From Hofstenia miamia (Eukaryota; Xenacoelomorpha; Acoela), in contig SCFE01000031.1 of assembly GCA_004352715.1 (NCBI GenBank), positions 1,003,960-1,067,959 of the forward strand: a stretch of 64,000 nt of DNA. Direction: 5' to 3'. Made by a program: the position numbers and the translations under genes. Shown here one piece after another: positions 20,766 through 33,087 of the stretch. Each line of letters begins with the position of its first letter. Positions within the stretch are counted from its first letter, which is position 1. The notes beneath the pieces are model-generated. The model was not told the DNA's origin. It made no database searches and was given only the letters and a program-made list of their open reading frames with translations.

Positions 20766-22390
20766 TATATATATATAAAAATTGTTATACATTTCTACAG
20801 ATCATCTTGGATTAATAGCAGAACCTTCACTTATAACAGGTATAGAAAAAGTGACAATTCCATTTCAAATTATTAATGGAAAAAATATTGAAAAACTAAA
20901 CTGTTTAATGAATAATATAAATTTTGAAGAATTTGAAGAAATCATACGATGTTTACTAATATATCAATGATTAGAATTACAAACAACCTAGAACTCCTAG
21001 TATAGATAGCGAGGAGATTCCAACCCTAACAATCCATCAAGTATATCATGCATTGAAAAGTGTAAAAAAAAACATCGAACAGGATACGACGGAATACCAT
21101 ATTGGTTTATTAAAAACTTTTCGTATATAATTACACCAATAGTTCATTATTATTTACGGAATCACTAAGAACTGCTAACATGTAAATTCCCGAAAATTTG
21201 GAAAACTGCTATAACAATACCAATGTCACAACCGGAAAAACTACATAAATTTAAGACCAATTAGCATCACTTCAATATTGTCAAGAACTTTTGAAAAACT
21301 TGTATTTAATTTTCACATCAAAGATATCTACAATAATCATTTAAATATAAATCAGCATGGATTCCGAACAAATGGAACAACAACAAATGCTGTTATTGAA
21401 CTGTAAAATATAATTGTCATTCAAAAATGAAAATTATGATTATGTAAGATTAATCAGCCTTAATATCAAGAAAGCCTTTGACAATGTAAATCACTACATT
21501 TTATTTAAAAAATTAAACAATATAACACATTTAAATCCGTACATCATTAATTGGCTTGATAGTTTTATTTGGAATAGACAACAAATGGTTACATATAACA
21601 CTTTCGGATATGGAAAAGATCAACAAAGGTGTTCCTCAAGGGTCCGTTTGTGGCCCATTTCTGTTCAAGATATGTATTAATTCTTTAAATTGTGACTCTA
21701 AATATTACAAATGGTTCTATTATTAAGTATGCTGATGATACACTGATTTGTTTTCCAACTCTTGAAAATTTATACTTAACACATTCAATTAATAATAAGA
21801 TCAAATCTTGGTATGAAGAAAACAAATTTGAAATTATGGAAAGTCGCTGGAAATGATTATACCATTGAAGAGAAAATTTGTTGATAATATATCTAAAATT
21901 GAATACTATTCCTCAGTAACAATAATGAAATATCTTGGATTTGCCATAAATAAGCTTTCATTTAAAAAACATATTGCTCAAGTTTAAAAAAGATCAATGA
22001 GAAATTTCTATATAATATTAAAAGAAAAGATTTTTAAATCAATATGAACCTGAAATTTTATTTAATTCTCTAGTAAATTCTATTATAATTTACGGCATAC
22101 AAGTATATGCAGGGGAATCAAACATCTTTACCTAAGCTTAGCAACATATACAAGAAGGCATTTAGATATAAACTTATTACCAAATTAAATATTTTTATCA
22201 TTATTAAAGCAAAAAAAGCATTACATCAACACATCGAAGCCTCTCAAACTAATCCACTAAAACAATTCATTAACAAAAGAACAGAGTACGCTACATCAAA
22301 ATTAAGAAAAATACTCCACCGAAAGTATTCTCACCAAAGACCATCTTCCCTGATCGATTATTTCTTGTTATTGTTTAGTTTTGTAGTGTA
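20766..22390 (+). pseudogene. LINE ORF2, reverse-transcriptase part (decayed)
   Basis: This continues the + strand element after the antisense insertion. STDHLGLIAEPSL is the linker after the endonuclease, then HRTGYDGIPYWFIKNF, LRPISITSILSRTFEKL, NQHGFRTNGTTTNAVIEL, LISLNIKKAFDNVNHYIL, GVPQGSVCGPFLF and IIKYADDTLICF. The C-terminal extension (SNIYKKAFRYKLITKLNI onward) ends near 22390. Stops and frame changes are frequent. Together with 17656-19312 this forms one nearly full-length but dead LINE. Confidence 0.8.
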
Positions 22391-23878
22391 AGCTTATAAA
22401 AAAGTATTATTTCATTTTCTATTTGTGCAATGAAATTGTTCGAAGCACGATACATTCAGAAGCTTTGTACTATTGCAATTAAGTTTGCTTTGGATGTCAA
22501 GCCTAGACTTTCATGTTTTTGTTAGAAATGTTTTAAGTTTACGTTTTTTATCAATTAAGAGCTTAACACGTCTTGTTTTATTATATTTTAAAGCTTAATT
22601 TTTTATCCATTCTGAATACTTTAGATTTATGGTTATCAATTTAACCAAGAGTTTTCATGATCCTTTGGAAGACCTGTTTTGGCTAATCCATGGACAAAGT
22701 TGATCGTATTTAGGGTTTAAGCACTTCATGTCCAATACACGACAAATAAACCACAAGCACTTTAAAAAGTATTATTTACTACATTAAAACGTACAAGTCT
22801 TATTTCCATTTTATTATGAGATGGCCTAACAATGCTACTTCACACATGGTTTATTCAACATCGTTTGCTACAGTTTTAAATTTATCTTTGAAATGTCATC
22901 ATTCTAATAGACTTTGTAAATTAATTTTGTAAATTCATGATACAATTTGAAAATCGGCCAGTTGCCGGTTAAATCAATTTAAATGCAGCTTTCCTATTAT
23001 CGTAAGAGCCTACTTGCCTATCGGCATTTTTTTCTAGCTCAATCCTAACAAGTTTCCCAATAACAGTTTACAGAATCAAAACTGCAAAAATGTGTATCAA
23101 TAAAAAACACCTGCCAATAGACAGTGTCATTAACTACATGGTCAGAAATCACATTTTCCTAGAAGGCATAAATACTAGCTTTACCCTAGCAGTAATAGGT
23201 TTCACAAAACTATATTTCACTAATGCTATATTATAAGCTACTGTAAATGTAAGAAAATTGATAAATATACAGTAATAGCTTGCTTACATTTTAAAGCGGT
23301 TGTTCTATCGATCATGGTATATTACTTACCAAAACTCATATTTTTCTAATAAGCAAAGTCAACGTTAAGTCCATAATTAAAATAATTTTCGAGCCACTGC
23401 CGTATACCGCAGTGAGTTGCGTGTTTTTAAAGCGGTTCGAAAATTGTCCTAATGTCCTTCGAATTTTCGTAAGATAGCTTTAGTAATATTGCCTTTACAT
23501 GTAAATTGAATGTTGTCTAGCTGTTCCAAATGCTACTAATTGCCACTGCTTAATGTCAATGTTCAATATTAAAAAAATATATATCTAGGAAGTTAGTTCC
23601 ACTTTTGCAAACATTGTCTATCAAAATTAGCGACATAAGATCAGCAATATTTCAATTACTGAATAAAATTTATAAAATACAACCTATGAAATACTGGCTT
23701 ATTACCCAAGAATAATATCAATCAAATTAAACCAAAGTATTTTAATGATTTACGCACTAAAATATATCTTGACCATTGATAAATAGCAAATATAAATATG
23801 AATAAAACGCCTATACGCATGTTTACTTTAACGTTCAGGTGATAAAAAGAATATTACAAAGTAATACAAAATCACCAA
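22391..23878. other. Intergenic, SLC34 3' flank
   Basis: No gene recognised. It contains the near-perfect palindrome CACTGCCGTATACCGCAGTG at 23395-23414, in a small GC-rich patch that resembles the hAT/MITE ends seen elsewhere in the window. Confidence 0.5.
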
Positions 23879-24307
23879 TCATACAATGGTCGCAAATGAT
23901 GGTTGAGATTTATTTTTAGTACCAATAACCAAAATATCAGGTTGACCGTCAATAATTGGTGGTTCACTGCAGCAATCAAGTAGCTTATAGGCATTGAGGT
24001 GGCTAACTTTCGTGATAATAGAATCGATTGGTTTCAGTGATCGAAAACAGAGAGGTAAGAACTCCCAATTGCGCAGCTTATGAGGAAGACATTGGGGGCA
24101 TGAATTTTGCATTAGGTTGATCGAAATAATTAAGGCAAGTATTAGGACTAGAAGCCCGCTGACTGTGAAAAAGCACTCATTTCCAGTGTAAGAAAGAATA
24201 AATACAAATCCTGGTAGAATAAAGAACATTAGAACCAGATAAAGAATTGAAAACCAACGATATTTTGCTGTTGTTTCACCCAATGTCTTTGCCAATTTCA
24301 GTGGTAC
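23879..24307 (-). CDS. SLC34: SLC34 exon 7, last membrane segments and C-tail
   Basis: Acceptor [26 protein letters not shown] is followed by two hydrophobic segments, then [17 protein letters not shown] and [13 protein letters not shown], matching human CPRVLPKKLQNWNFLPLWMR. The long cysteine cluster of NaPi-IIb is absent, and the tail ends SFATIV then TGA. Confidence 0.96.
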   Translation of the reverse strand, partial: VPLKLAKTLGETTAKYRWFSILYLVLMFFILPGFVFILSYTGNECFFTVSGLLVLILALIISINLMQNSCPQCLPHKLRNWEFLPLCFRSLKPIDSIITKVSHLNAYKLLDCCSEPPIIDGQPDILVIGTKNKSQPSFATIV

Positions 24308-27300
24308 CTAAATGGGCAACGATAATTTGGAATTATTGCCAATATCTTTGCAGTAAAATGATTAGTTTTAGATAACATTAACCAATTTTTAATCATTGAT
24401 ATTGATTATTAAAAAATTGGACGCTATCAAATACTGCTTGCCAAATAATTTCATAGCGAATCTTAAATAACACTGCCAAATTTTTAATAAAATAAAAATA
24501 TACCTATTAGGTAGAGTTCATTGTGCTGATTCTAAAAATGTATACTTTTCGTAGTCTCAGACTTCTAGATTTTTCTTAATCTCAAAATTTGTTTATTTAA
24601 TCAGATTTAGGTTAGTGGACGCATGTTAGAATGAAGTAATTTAGTGTTTTTAAATAAATATTTCATCAAAAATTATTTAGTGTCATTTGCAAATTTTCAA
24701 ATTATATTTAGCTGCAGCTAACGTGTTGACCTCACTCGCGTATATGTGCTCATTAAAGAAAACAAAATAAATCAATCGTTAGCTTTGACGCTTGTGATAG
24801 GAAAGTGCAAAGATGTAAACAATCTAATTTTTGCTTCAAAATCAATTCTATTGAACAATGTTATAAAATAACTTTGAAATAATTTGTATTCTCCAATACG
24901 AATTCTTAACATAATTGGCAGAGCTGTTCGAGTAAATTGATGTTAATTGATAATCGACTTAGCAGTTAGTATAATTGATAAATAATTGACTGATTCAGTA
25001 TCCAAATTATCAATTAGCGTTAGTAGTTATTGTCAAAATTGCTTGAAACAAATGTAGTCATTCCCCAAAAATATACTTATACCAGAGACGATCATGTGCC
25101 AAAAATTAATATAAGAGTATTTCGGCCCCTTTAACCATTTGAGCCAAAAAATTTAAACGTTTCGGTTTGTTTTACCAAAGTTGGGAATTTTAGAAATCGA
25201 TTTACATCTAGATAAAAATTTTATTCAAGTTGCTTAACAATTGTGTAATAAGTTATTTATAAAGTTGCCGCCCATTTTGGGTTTATTTTTCCATTGCCTC
25301 AGCCTAACCCAGCGGTCCACAACCTGTAGATTGCGATGTCTTCGGAGTCGAATGACAATTTGCTGGGGTCGCCTGCATTTTTGCAATAAATCAGTCAAAT
25401 TTCACATGATGTTAAAAGTTTGAATCTTTGCTTTGAAAAGGAATAGAAGTTTAAAATGATACCAAGACTGTACAAATACCGTTGTCGACAATTTCACAGT
25501 ACAAATTGAAAATAGTATTGATGGGTCACAGTCCAAAAAATGTGAAGAACCACTAACCCAGACCATATCTGCTTGATATATCTTTGAAAAATAGCTTTTG
25601 AAAAAAAACTAACATAAGTCGAGATAATTGATTTATAAGATTTTTTTCAAGAATGGTTACATTTGATTCTAGTAGAAAAATAGATGGAAAGAACAAATCT
25701 GGCATTAACTTTTACGTCCGACGTATAGTTTTTTAGCAACATTTCATTTTGTAAAATAACTTTTCCTATTATTGAAATGGATTTCTAGTTTCTTCTTGCA
25801 CTTAATTTCATTTCAATAAATATCAAACGTGTAAAATGATGGGTACTATTAATTATTGTGTTGCTTTCATCAGGTTCTGCCACATTAGTGAAATTGATAA
25901 ACCATCACAAAAGGAAACAAGTGTTGGCCATTCTGGTTGAATGTTGGTGGCTTGATTCGAGAATACAACGTTATAAACCATAGGAGGTTATCATGATGTA
26001 AATATTTCTTATTTGTGCTCTTGTGCTTCTCTTTATAGAAGTATTTCTTGGACTGTGTTGACATCAAGTAACTTGTTTTTTTTCATAAATGCAGGATTTT
26101 TGTATTGCAATGCTCTTTTAACTTACAAAATACAAAGTAATGAGCCGTAGTTTTCTAAGCTCATGTTGATGTCACAATTGGCACTGAAATATAGAACATA
26201 TTATTCATACCAATGTCCAGGGAACAAGACTTAATGTGAACTTGAAATTAACTTTAAACTAACTTTATATTTGGTTTCAGCACAAAAAATTAGTCTAGAA
26301 TATAATTTCATTATTAAAAAAATGTTGGACATTATAATCGATATTTTACGTAGCAAACAAAAACTCATTCAATACGTATGTTCTCATCAGATGCGAAGCC
26401 ATGAATATGGTGGAGGTGGCTGATTTCTATCGGGCTATGCGCCCAAGTCCCCGTAGTTACATGAAATTCCATCCATTCGGGTATTCGAATAGGATGTTGC
26501 AATCAAGAATAATTTATTAATTTGCAATATGGAAAATAACATCTGGGCATTGATTGTCTATAAATTTAATAACATTGCAATAATATTCTTTGATGTTAGT
26601 ATTCTATCGACGTAGTAATTACTGCTATACAAGTCTATTTGTATTGTAATTAAGTACATGTGGGTAGTAATTATAAAATAATTATTTGATAATGAATTTT
26701 TATGTAATTATTGCGAAAAAATACTTTAGTTTTTCAGATGATAGAGAGCATTTTCACAAAATTTTTCTGTTCACATCAATAAAGTCTTAAAAAGACTTGT
26801 ATAAATATATTTACAATTTTGTACATCCTTAGCAAATAATTTAACAAACCCTTAAAAATAAACACAAAAACGTATATTGAATGAAAGAAGAAAAGCAGAA
26901 CAATAAATTAGCTATTTCAACAAGGGTTGTTTTGGGCTCATTGCGCATCCAATAGTGATCAAGCTCTAAGCTATGTAGTCATCTTATATACGTAAATAGA
27001 CGCGGGCGAATTGAACTGATATATTAGTTAAAAACCTTATGATGAAACGATATAATAGTAAAATTCACCATTTAAAAACTGCAATAAAATGTGCATATTA
27101 TTGTTTCAATATAACATTATTCATTGTAATTTTATTGCAATACTGATCTTCCTTTTGAAAAGAAAACATTTACGAATGTCGTTATTGGAAAAGCGCGTTT
27201 TATAGAATAAAAGAACTCAAATGTTACTTTTTATTTTCACTAATGGCGACAGGCAGATGTACAATGCAGAATGACGTTAGAATTTAAAATGACAGTACGA

Positions 27301-30300
27301 TTTTCAAACTAAATGTCAACAGAAACTTTAAATAAAATCTAATATATATATTTTTTTCAGACGTTTTGCAAAATATTCAATTGAATAAATAGCGCAAAAA
27401 TGAATTATTTAAGGCATTAGAGCAAATAAAGAATAAGAAAAGTAAATGTTAAGCTGCGCTAACTAAATGCAATGATATTATAAATTGGCAATTGCAGGTG
27501 GATGAAAGCGTTTGAGTTATAGACAATAGCCACCTGAATATCTAACATTAAGCTAACGCTACGAATGACGTATCAAATGTAGAGAATTAACACCGACAAT
27601 GGTGGTAAGGGAAGTAATGCCAAAATTAAGTAGAAGTAATACACACCTAGTTAGCAACTGGAGTACTAAATGATTATATGAAGAATAGTATAAAAATAAC
27701 TAGACTAGGAAGTAAAATAGAAAACTTGCATTTCGCATGAACGGCAGCGGATACCAAATTAATATTCCAGTAAAATTGAATAACAAATGACAAAGAGCTA
27801 TTTGTAGAGCAGCATCAATTTTACTGGCATCAGAAGCCAAAGCTGCAAGAAGCCCAGTGACAGTTGTACCAATATTGCTTCCAAGAGTTAAAGGATACAT
27901 TCTATCCAAACGGACCACCCCAATTCCGACGAGAGGTGTTAATGTAGACGTGAAAACAGAACTGCTCTGCACTAATATAGTCATTATGGCACCAATTATG
28001 ATTGCAATATAACCTAAATTATTTAGTTAAAACTTGATTCAATATCAATTCAAAAAAGCTAACTATCATTCAATCAAATTTAACATGCATAAATCCAAAA
28101 TAATATGGAGGATGGAGCATTAATGAGCTAGCAACGATGAAAGAAATTATTAGTTATAAAACAACGACGATTGTACAACTATTATGTAAAAGCTTATATT
28201 TGTGAAATATTTATCGAATTATATTCAGATGATGACGGTAAATAATTTGTCAGTACAAACTGTGCTTAACTAATTTAATACAAACGCCCTTTGATACATT
28301 AGTATTTGTAATTTCTCTCCACTTCTACCAATGCTGTTTGAAACCAGCGAAATATTGCGTATAACATTTATGGTATACCATATATCCGGCCATGTGCATT
28401 TGGGCTTAAAAATGCTTGCAGTATTTTAGTGAAGATATTGAAACTGCATTTTTCAATAATTTCATTAATTTTTTTCATTGTACTACGAATTCAAATTCAA
28501 TATTAACTTTGTCATTAGTGATTTCATATTCATCCTGTGAATTGCATCCTAAAAATTAGCCCTACAAATGCGCATGCTATACAAAATATATTAAAAGAAA
28601 TGAATTCAATGATAAGTTAGATAGTCACAATGACTGCACTAAAAGGTTTCAGGCATACCGACACTAAAGATTTTGTAAAATCAAATTAGTTTGATGAAAT
28701 TCACATAAAACAAGTGAACGAATGAGATTTTATCACTTTTCAATATTTCAAAGCAAATCGATTCTGTACAACAAATTAAAATAGTAATATGAAATTCAGA
28801 ACGGGTATTTTGCTGCTGTTAAATATATTTAATAATCTAATATCGGTAAATGCCCTTTAATTGTGTAGAACGCACTCTAAAACAAAAAAGTAGATTCAGT
28901 GCAATAAAGAACCTAGACATGAATGATTTCTGTGAAACGCGTTTAGTGGTCTAAAATCTACGAACCATGAATGCCAGAGTATTCATATTTGATTAATAAA
29001 GGAAAACATCATTCGCATTCAAGTTTACCAAGTAGCTTATATTCGGCCCAAAGCTAAAACCAGTAAAAATGAAACAAATTAAAAACAATAGTAATGGTTC
29101 AATTTATGTTGGCATTTGATATACTAAACTTTAAGTAAATTTACATTATAAATATTTATTAGAATAAAATTAAATGATATTTGTTTCTTTTAGGAAGTCT
29201 TGACGTAGTTCTCCAAGCACAATTTAGACAATCATAATGAAAACCGCTTCTAAAATTTAATACGAGCTGAGAAAGTAATGATTGCTCTATTCAAATTAAT
29301 TCATCTAGAAAAGATAAATACGAAATTAAAATGCAATAGAGGCTTTTGAAAACTTTTGATAAAACTCTTATGAACGCGTCTTGAATATTTATTCAAGGCA
29401 AATAAAGGTCATGCAAACAAACATAATTGAACAAGCAAATATAAAATAATACATTGGAGAAAGGTAAGATTCTCTTGTTCACAAGTCCTATACACTTTAT
29501 TAATAATTTAATATTTACCAGTAAAATATCCAAAAACACCAGGGAAATTGGAATTTGCCGTATTTCTTATTACGCCAGCAACATGTCCACGAAAAATTGA
29601 CTGCAACACCTTCACCAGAACGATTAAACACGCACATAAACAGAACAGAGACAATACTAATAGAATGATACCAGATGTAGTATCGTTTAGATTTAAATAA
29701 CTGAATAGAGCAGGACCTAAACAAAGTCAGAAAGATTAAAATCAGAAAGCATCGTACATTTTGATGTTTCATTTTGTGCTTCGCACCATGTTTTTAAAAT
29801 AGGTTCATCCCCTCCTTTAAGGATATTCTTGCTATCAATCTAAATTAAAGCATTGAGGTTGATTTGAAATTAAAGTTTTCTCAAGAAAATATATAGACAT
29901 GGACTGCAATGATCATATACCTGCACAATAAGGCTTGTAGCAGGTTTAGTAAAATGAGACAAAAATTTAACGTCACTTGAAGATCCATGCGGAACATTTA
30001 GAAATTGAATTATTAGTGACGACAATTTGAATAGATATCCAGTGATCACTTCAACTGGAAGAAGACAAATGACGGTTAACCAATTGAACATATCATGTAT
30101 TGTGGCTCCCGCAAATGATCGTCTAAATTCCGATCGTTCTTTTATGTGGCCGATCGAAACAATAGTATTCGTTACAGAAGTACCGATGTTAGCACCCATG
30201 ATAATTGGGATAGCAGTTTCAACAAGCAGCACTAAAAAAACATACATAAATTAAATTGTCAATACTTACATTTTAATCTTCACGATCTGCCAAATCTTTA

Positions 30301-31636
30301 TTATCCTAAATAAAAACCTACCCTTTGTATAATAAATTTGAAAACATTTATAGCAATAAGTTAATTGAAAAAATTATAAATCTACTTACAAGATCATACT
30401 TCCGGATAAATGTGATGAGTACTTCACTACAAACTTTATATATTTAAATTATATACGCTTTAACTATAAATAACCCTAATTCATTGCTATATTACAATAC
30501 TTACCATCGTTGGCAACCATTGAAACCACAATGGAAGTTGATGTACTTGAGCTTTGCACAAGAACCGTTGCGATCACACCGACCATTAAACCAGCAATAG
30601 GATTTGCTAGTAAGGAATCCTTAGTAAATGTTTCACCAGCGGCTTTTCCACCAATTAAGCGAAACGCAGAGCTCATTAGACCCAATGAACATACGAAACA
30701 ATACAATAAGACGAATACCACGAACAAACGACAGATGATGGATAGTACACGGCGAAATTTTCGATATGAAGATAGTTCTAAACATTTAAAAATTGAAATA
30801 GAAAGACTCAACAAATATGAAATTCAATTGTAAATATCGGCAAAATAGCTGCTATAACCACAACTACGACAATTAAGTGCTGGTTTAAGTAGGCTGGGTG
30901 AAAACCATATTTCATTAACAAAAATTACTTAAATTTATATTTGGCTACTGCAACTATCATATTAGAGAGAAAAACTAATTCTAGTTATTGTAGAAGCAGA
31001 AAAATTTTGTACAAGGTCAATGAGTAAAAAGGCGTATTTTCTAAGAGATCAATTAAAACATTATTTAGTTTCCCCTGACACATGAAGAAAGGCTACTGCA
31101 ATAACAGACAACTTATTAACAATTACTGTTATACATGCTGTACATCAATGGCTTTATTTGACCATTCAACAAACGAAAGAGCGGTTCAGTATTGCACGAC
31201 AAGACTGTAACGAAGCACAAACAAATATTTACTCAGTAGTATAACTTAGTCAATTTATTTAAATATTGAAATTGAAACTAAAAGATAAATAGTTAAACAA
31301 AAAGCTTTCAGAAAGTCGTCAATCACAAAACTTAAAACTACAATTTAAATAATATACAATAGAATAGTTTATTGCGATATTAACTGAAAAATACCATTCC
31401 ATTGAGGTCCAGAAGCTTTTAGCTCTGGAAGTTCCCAAAAGTCAATGGCTTGACTTGAAGTGCTCGCAATGTCAGCAGTCGAGCACTTGCTGGAGCTTGA
31501 TGCAGCAGCGTTTTCAAAGCAAAAATCTTTCTTTTCATATATAGACGATGTCACAAGATGTTCATTGTTCTTAAAGGGCATTACAATAATGCCGGTATTG
31601 TCTTCACAGTGCTTTCTTTGGGGTTTGCTAAGTAAA
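23879..31636 (-). CDS. SLC34: SLC34 family sodium-dependent phosphate cotransporter, seven exons
   Basis: Type II NaPi transporters take up inorganic phosphate with Na+ across epithelial apical membranes. Exons in coding order are 31636-31395, 30777-30505, 30231-29921, 29839-29758, 29716-29519, 28013-27730 and 24307-23879. All phases join, giving 587 residues from the ATG at 31581 (human paralogues about 600-690). Both QSSS repeats are present: residues 137-140 ([16 protein letters not shown]) and 366-369 ([15 protein letters not shown]). The triad Ala194, Ala196, Asp200 (FAGATIHD) matches the electrogenic 3 Na+ type rather than the SLC34A3 type. The extracellular loop is short, with Cys276 and Cys285 and N-glycosylation sites NET and NDT. 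The C-terminus ATIV is a class I PDZ ligand. An upstream coding exon is possible because the first exon also has an acceptor (CAG at 31637-31639). Confidence 0.95.
25310..25554. mobile_element. hAT-type MITE in SLC34 intron 6
   Basis: The left end is CAGCGGTCCACAACCTGT and the complement of the right end is TAGTGGTTCTTCACATTT. These resemble the common hAT end CAGnGGTTCTCAACC. CTAACCC flanks both sides. The element is 245 bp with no open frame. It sits about 1 kb upstream (coding sense) of the last SLC34 exon. Confidence 0.65.
27730..28013 (-). CDS. SLC34: SLC34 exon 6, second QSSS repeat, GC donor
   Basis: The translation runs [20 protein letters not shown] to [19 protein letters not shown] and ends MRN. 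The only phase-compatible boundary before [10 protein letters not shown] of the last exon is CGAAAT followed by GCAAGT, the textbook GC-AG donor. Confidence 0.93.
29519..29716 (-). CDS. SLC34: SLC34 exon 5
   Basis: [20 protein letters not shown] and [20 protein letters not shown] match the segment leading to the second repeat. It ends GYFTG at donor GTAAAT. Confidence 0.93.
29758..29839 (-). CDS. SLC34: SLC34 exon 4, extracellular loop
   Basis: Acceptor ATTTAG, donor [26 protein letters not shown] corresponds to human LDKKVISQIA onward up to the conserved KIWC. NETSK supplies a glycosylation site. It is followed by a 41-bp intron. Confidence 0.88.
29921..30231 (-). CDS. SLC34: SLC34 exon 3, electrogenic AAD triad
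   Basis: Acceptor TTTTTTTAG, donor GTATAT. It includes [38 protein letters not shown] and [10 protein letters not shown], nearly word for word the vertebrate sequence. Confidence 0.97.
30505..30777 (-). CDS. SLC34: SLC34 exon 2, first QSSS repeat
   Basis: Acceptor TTTAG, donor GTAAGT. The translation includes [20 protein letters not shown] and [20 protein letters not shown], matching the first inverted repeat of SLC34. Confidence 0.95.
31395..31636 (-). CDS. SLC34: SLC34 exon 1 (N-terminal cytoplasmic region)
   Basis: [18 protein letters not shown] matches the DPWNLPTLQDSGIKWSE signature just before the first membrane segment of human NaPi-IIb. The donor is GTATTT (complement of 31389-31394). 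The frame is open upstream of the ATG at 31581 to a CAG acceptor at 31637-31639, so the ATG may be internal. Confidence 0.85.
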
Positions 31637-31639
31637 CTG

Positions 31640-33087
31640 TGGAATCGAATAAATATTTTATAATGATTTTAAAATAAAAATAGATAAAAACTGAAAGATC
31701 ATATGGCAGAAAATTTAAATGCTACCAGATGCTTCTAAAATTCTAATATTATTTGGAAGTAATTGTAATTCTGTTTGTACTATTTTTTAGCGGTTTACAA
31801 GTTATAATCTTACATTTCTCAAATATCATTGGTGATTTCATGTGTAATTAATAAATGTCATGCCATGATAATTTTTTTATTATAATTAAAACTTTACTTT
31901 TAAAAAATTAAAAATAAGTTCATGCAAAACATATATATTTAATTGAATATTTTTCGTCATAATAGCATTAAATCAAAATATTTAAAGAGAGCAGAGTCTT
32001 TGAGTTGAGATATAGTTGCTCCAAGTTCACGTGTTTCTTTAAGCAAATTCCGAGCTTAGTTGAATTTTTATAAGTTTCAATTGAAAACATGTTTTTGCAT
32101 TATTTAAATTTACATTTGCTAAAACAGCAATTTTCTGCTCCCAAAATTATTCAATGATTGAAAATTTCATTGCAGTTTCCACCCAGGTGTATATTAATAG
32201 AAGCACTACTTTGCAAAATTGATATTTGTTTTAATTAAGTTAATGAAATGTAAAAGTTTGAGGATATATATTATTAATATTTCACACTTTCAAAATGTGC
32301 AATTTTAATCTTAAAATTCAGATCTGAATCCAACTGACTTCACTCTAACCAGTTATTGTCCCACTAATTTCAATTCAATGTAATACACAAGTAGAACACC
32401 TTAGACAAAAATTTTGCACAATAAATTTGCTATGATTTTTTGAGTTTACTGCATTCACATATTCAATATATGAAATATCTGGAAGAGTACAAATATGATC
32501 AGTCAACCAAGCCTTAATTAAGCACAGTCATTGCAATTTTAGAGTTATTGCTTCAAGCTTCAACAACAGCATCCACTCCCCAAGACTACTTTGATGTTAA
32601 CTTTATGAAAATGCATTCTTTCAGCTTTGTGTTTGAATAGCATCTCTGAATTATGTTAATAAATGCTTGGTTACCCACTGCATTGTAGCTTTCAAAGTGA
32701 ATTAATGTGTACTCTCCATGCTGGTGTAATTTTTATCCTAAGCCAATCCAAGTTTTTATTTGTATGGTATTCATGTGAAGCCTGAAGCACTCATTGATCA
32801 TGCTTTTGATTTTTGTTTCTAGTCTTGTTAAGTCCCCTGAGAAAATTTGGCTTCTGATTTTTTCACTTCATAAATGTCAGATGATTTATTGATTTTTAAC
32901 AATTTTTTTTTAAAAGTTCAAGGTTCTATGTAACACATAGAACATCTATTAATGAATTACATTCTTATACATCCCCACAGGCAAAAGGTGTATAGTGTAA
33001 TTGATGTTTCATGTAGATTAGTGCTCTTAATTTTTAATCAAAGAATCAATGAAAAACAAAAAACCCTCTGAGCAGTAGTTGACATTT
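31640..33087. other. SLC34 5' flank, no gene recognised
   Basis: AT-rich sequence without a supported exon. It probably contains the SLC34 promoter and any 5' untranslated exon, but no specific element can be assigned. Confidence 0.4.

Noticed and set aside
23395-23460. tRNA-like GCGGTTCGAAAA patch
   Set aside because: No acceptor stem or anticodon arm can be folded around it.
29515-29772. 86-codon - strand frame starting MKHQNVRC
   Set aside because: Different frame from the real SLC34 exon; [15 protein letters not shown] reads in the frame that joins exons 4 and 6.
30027-30833. + strand frames at 30027-30254 and 30510-30833
   Set aside because: Complementary shadows of SLC34 exons 2 and 3.
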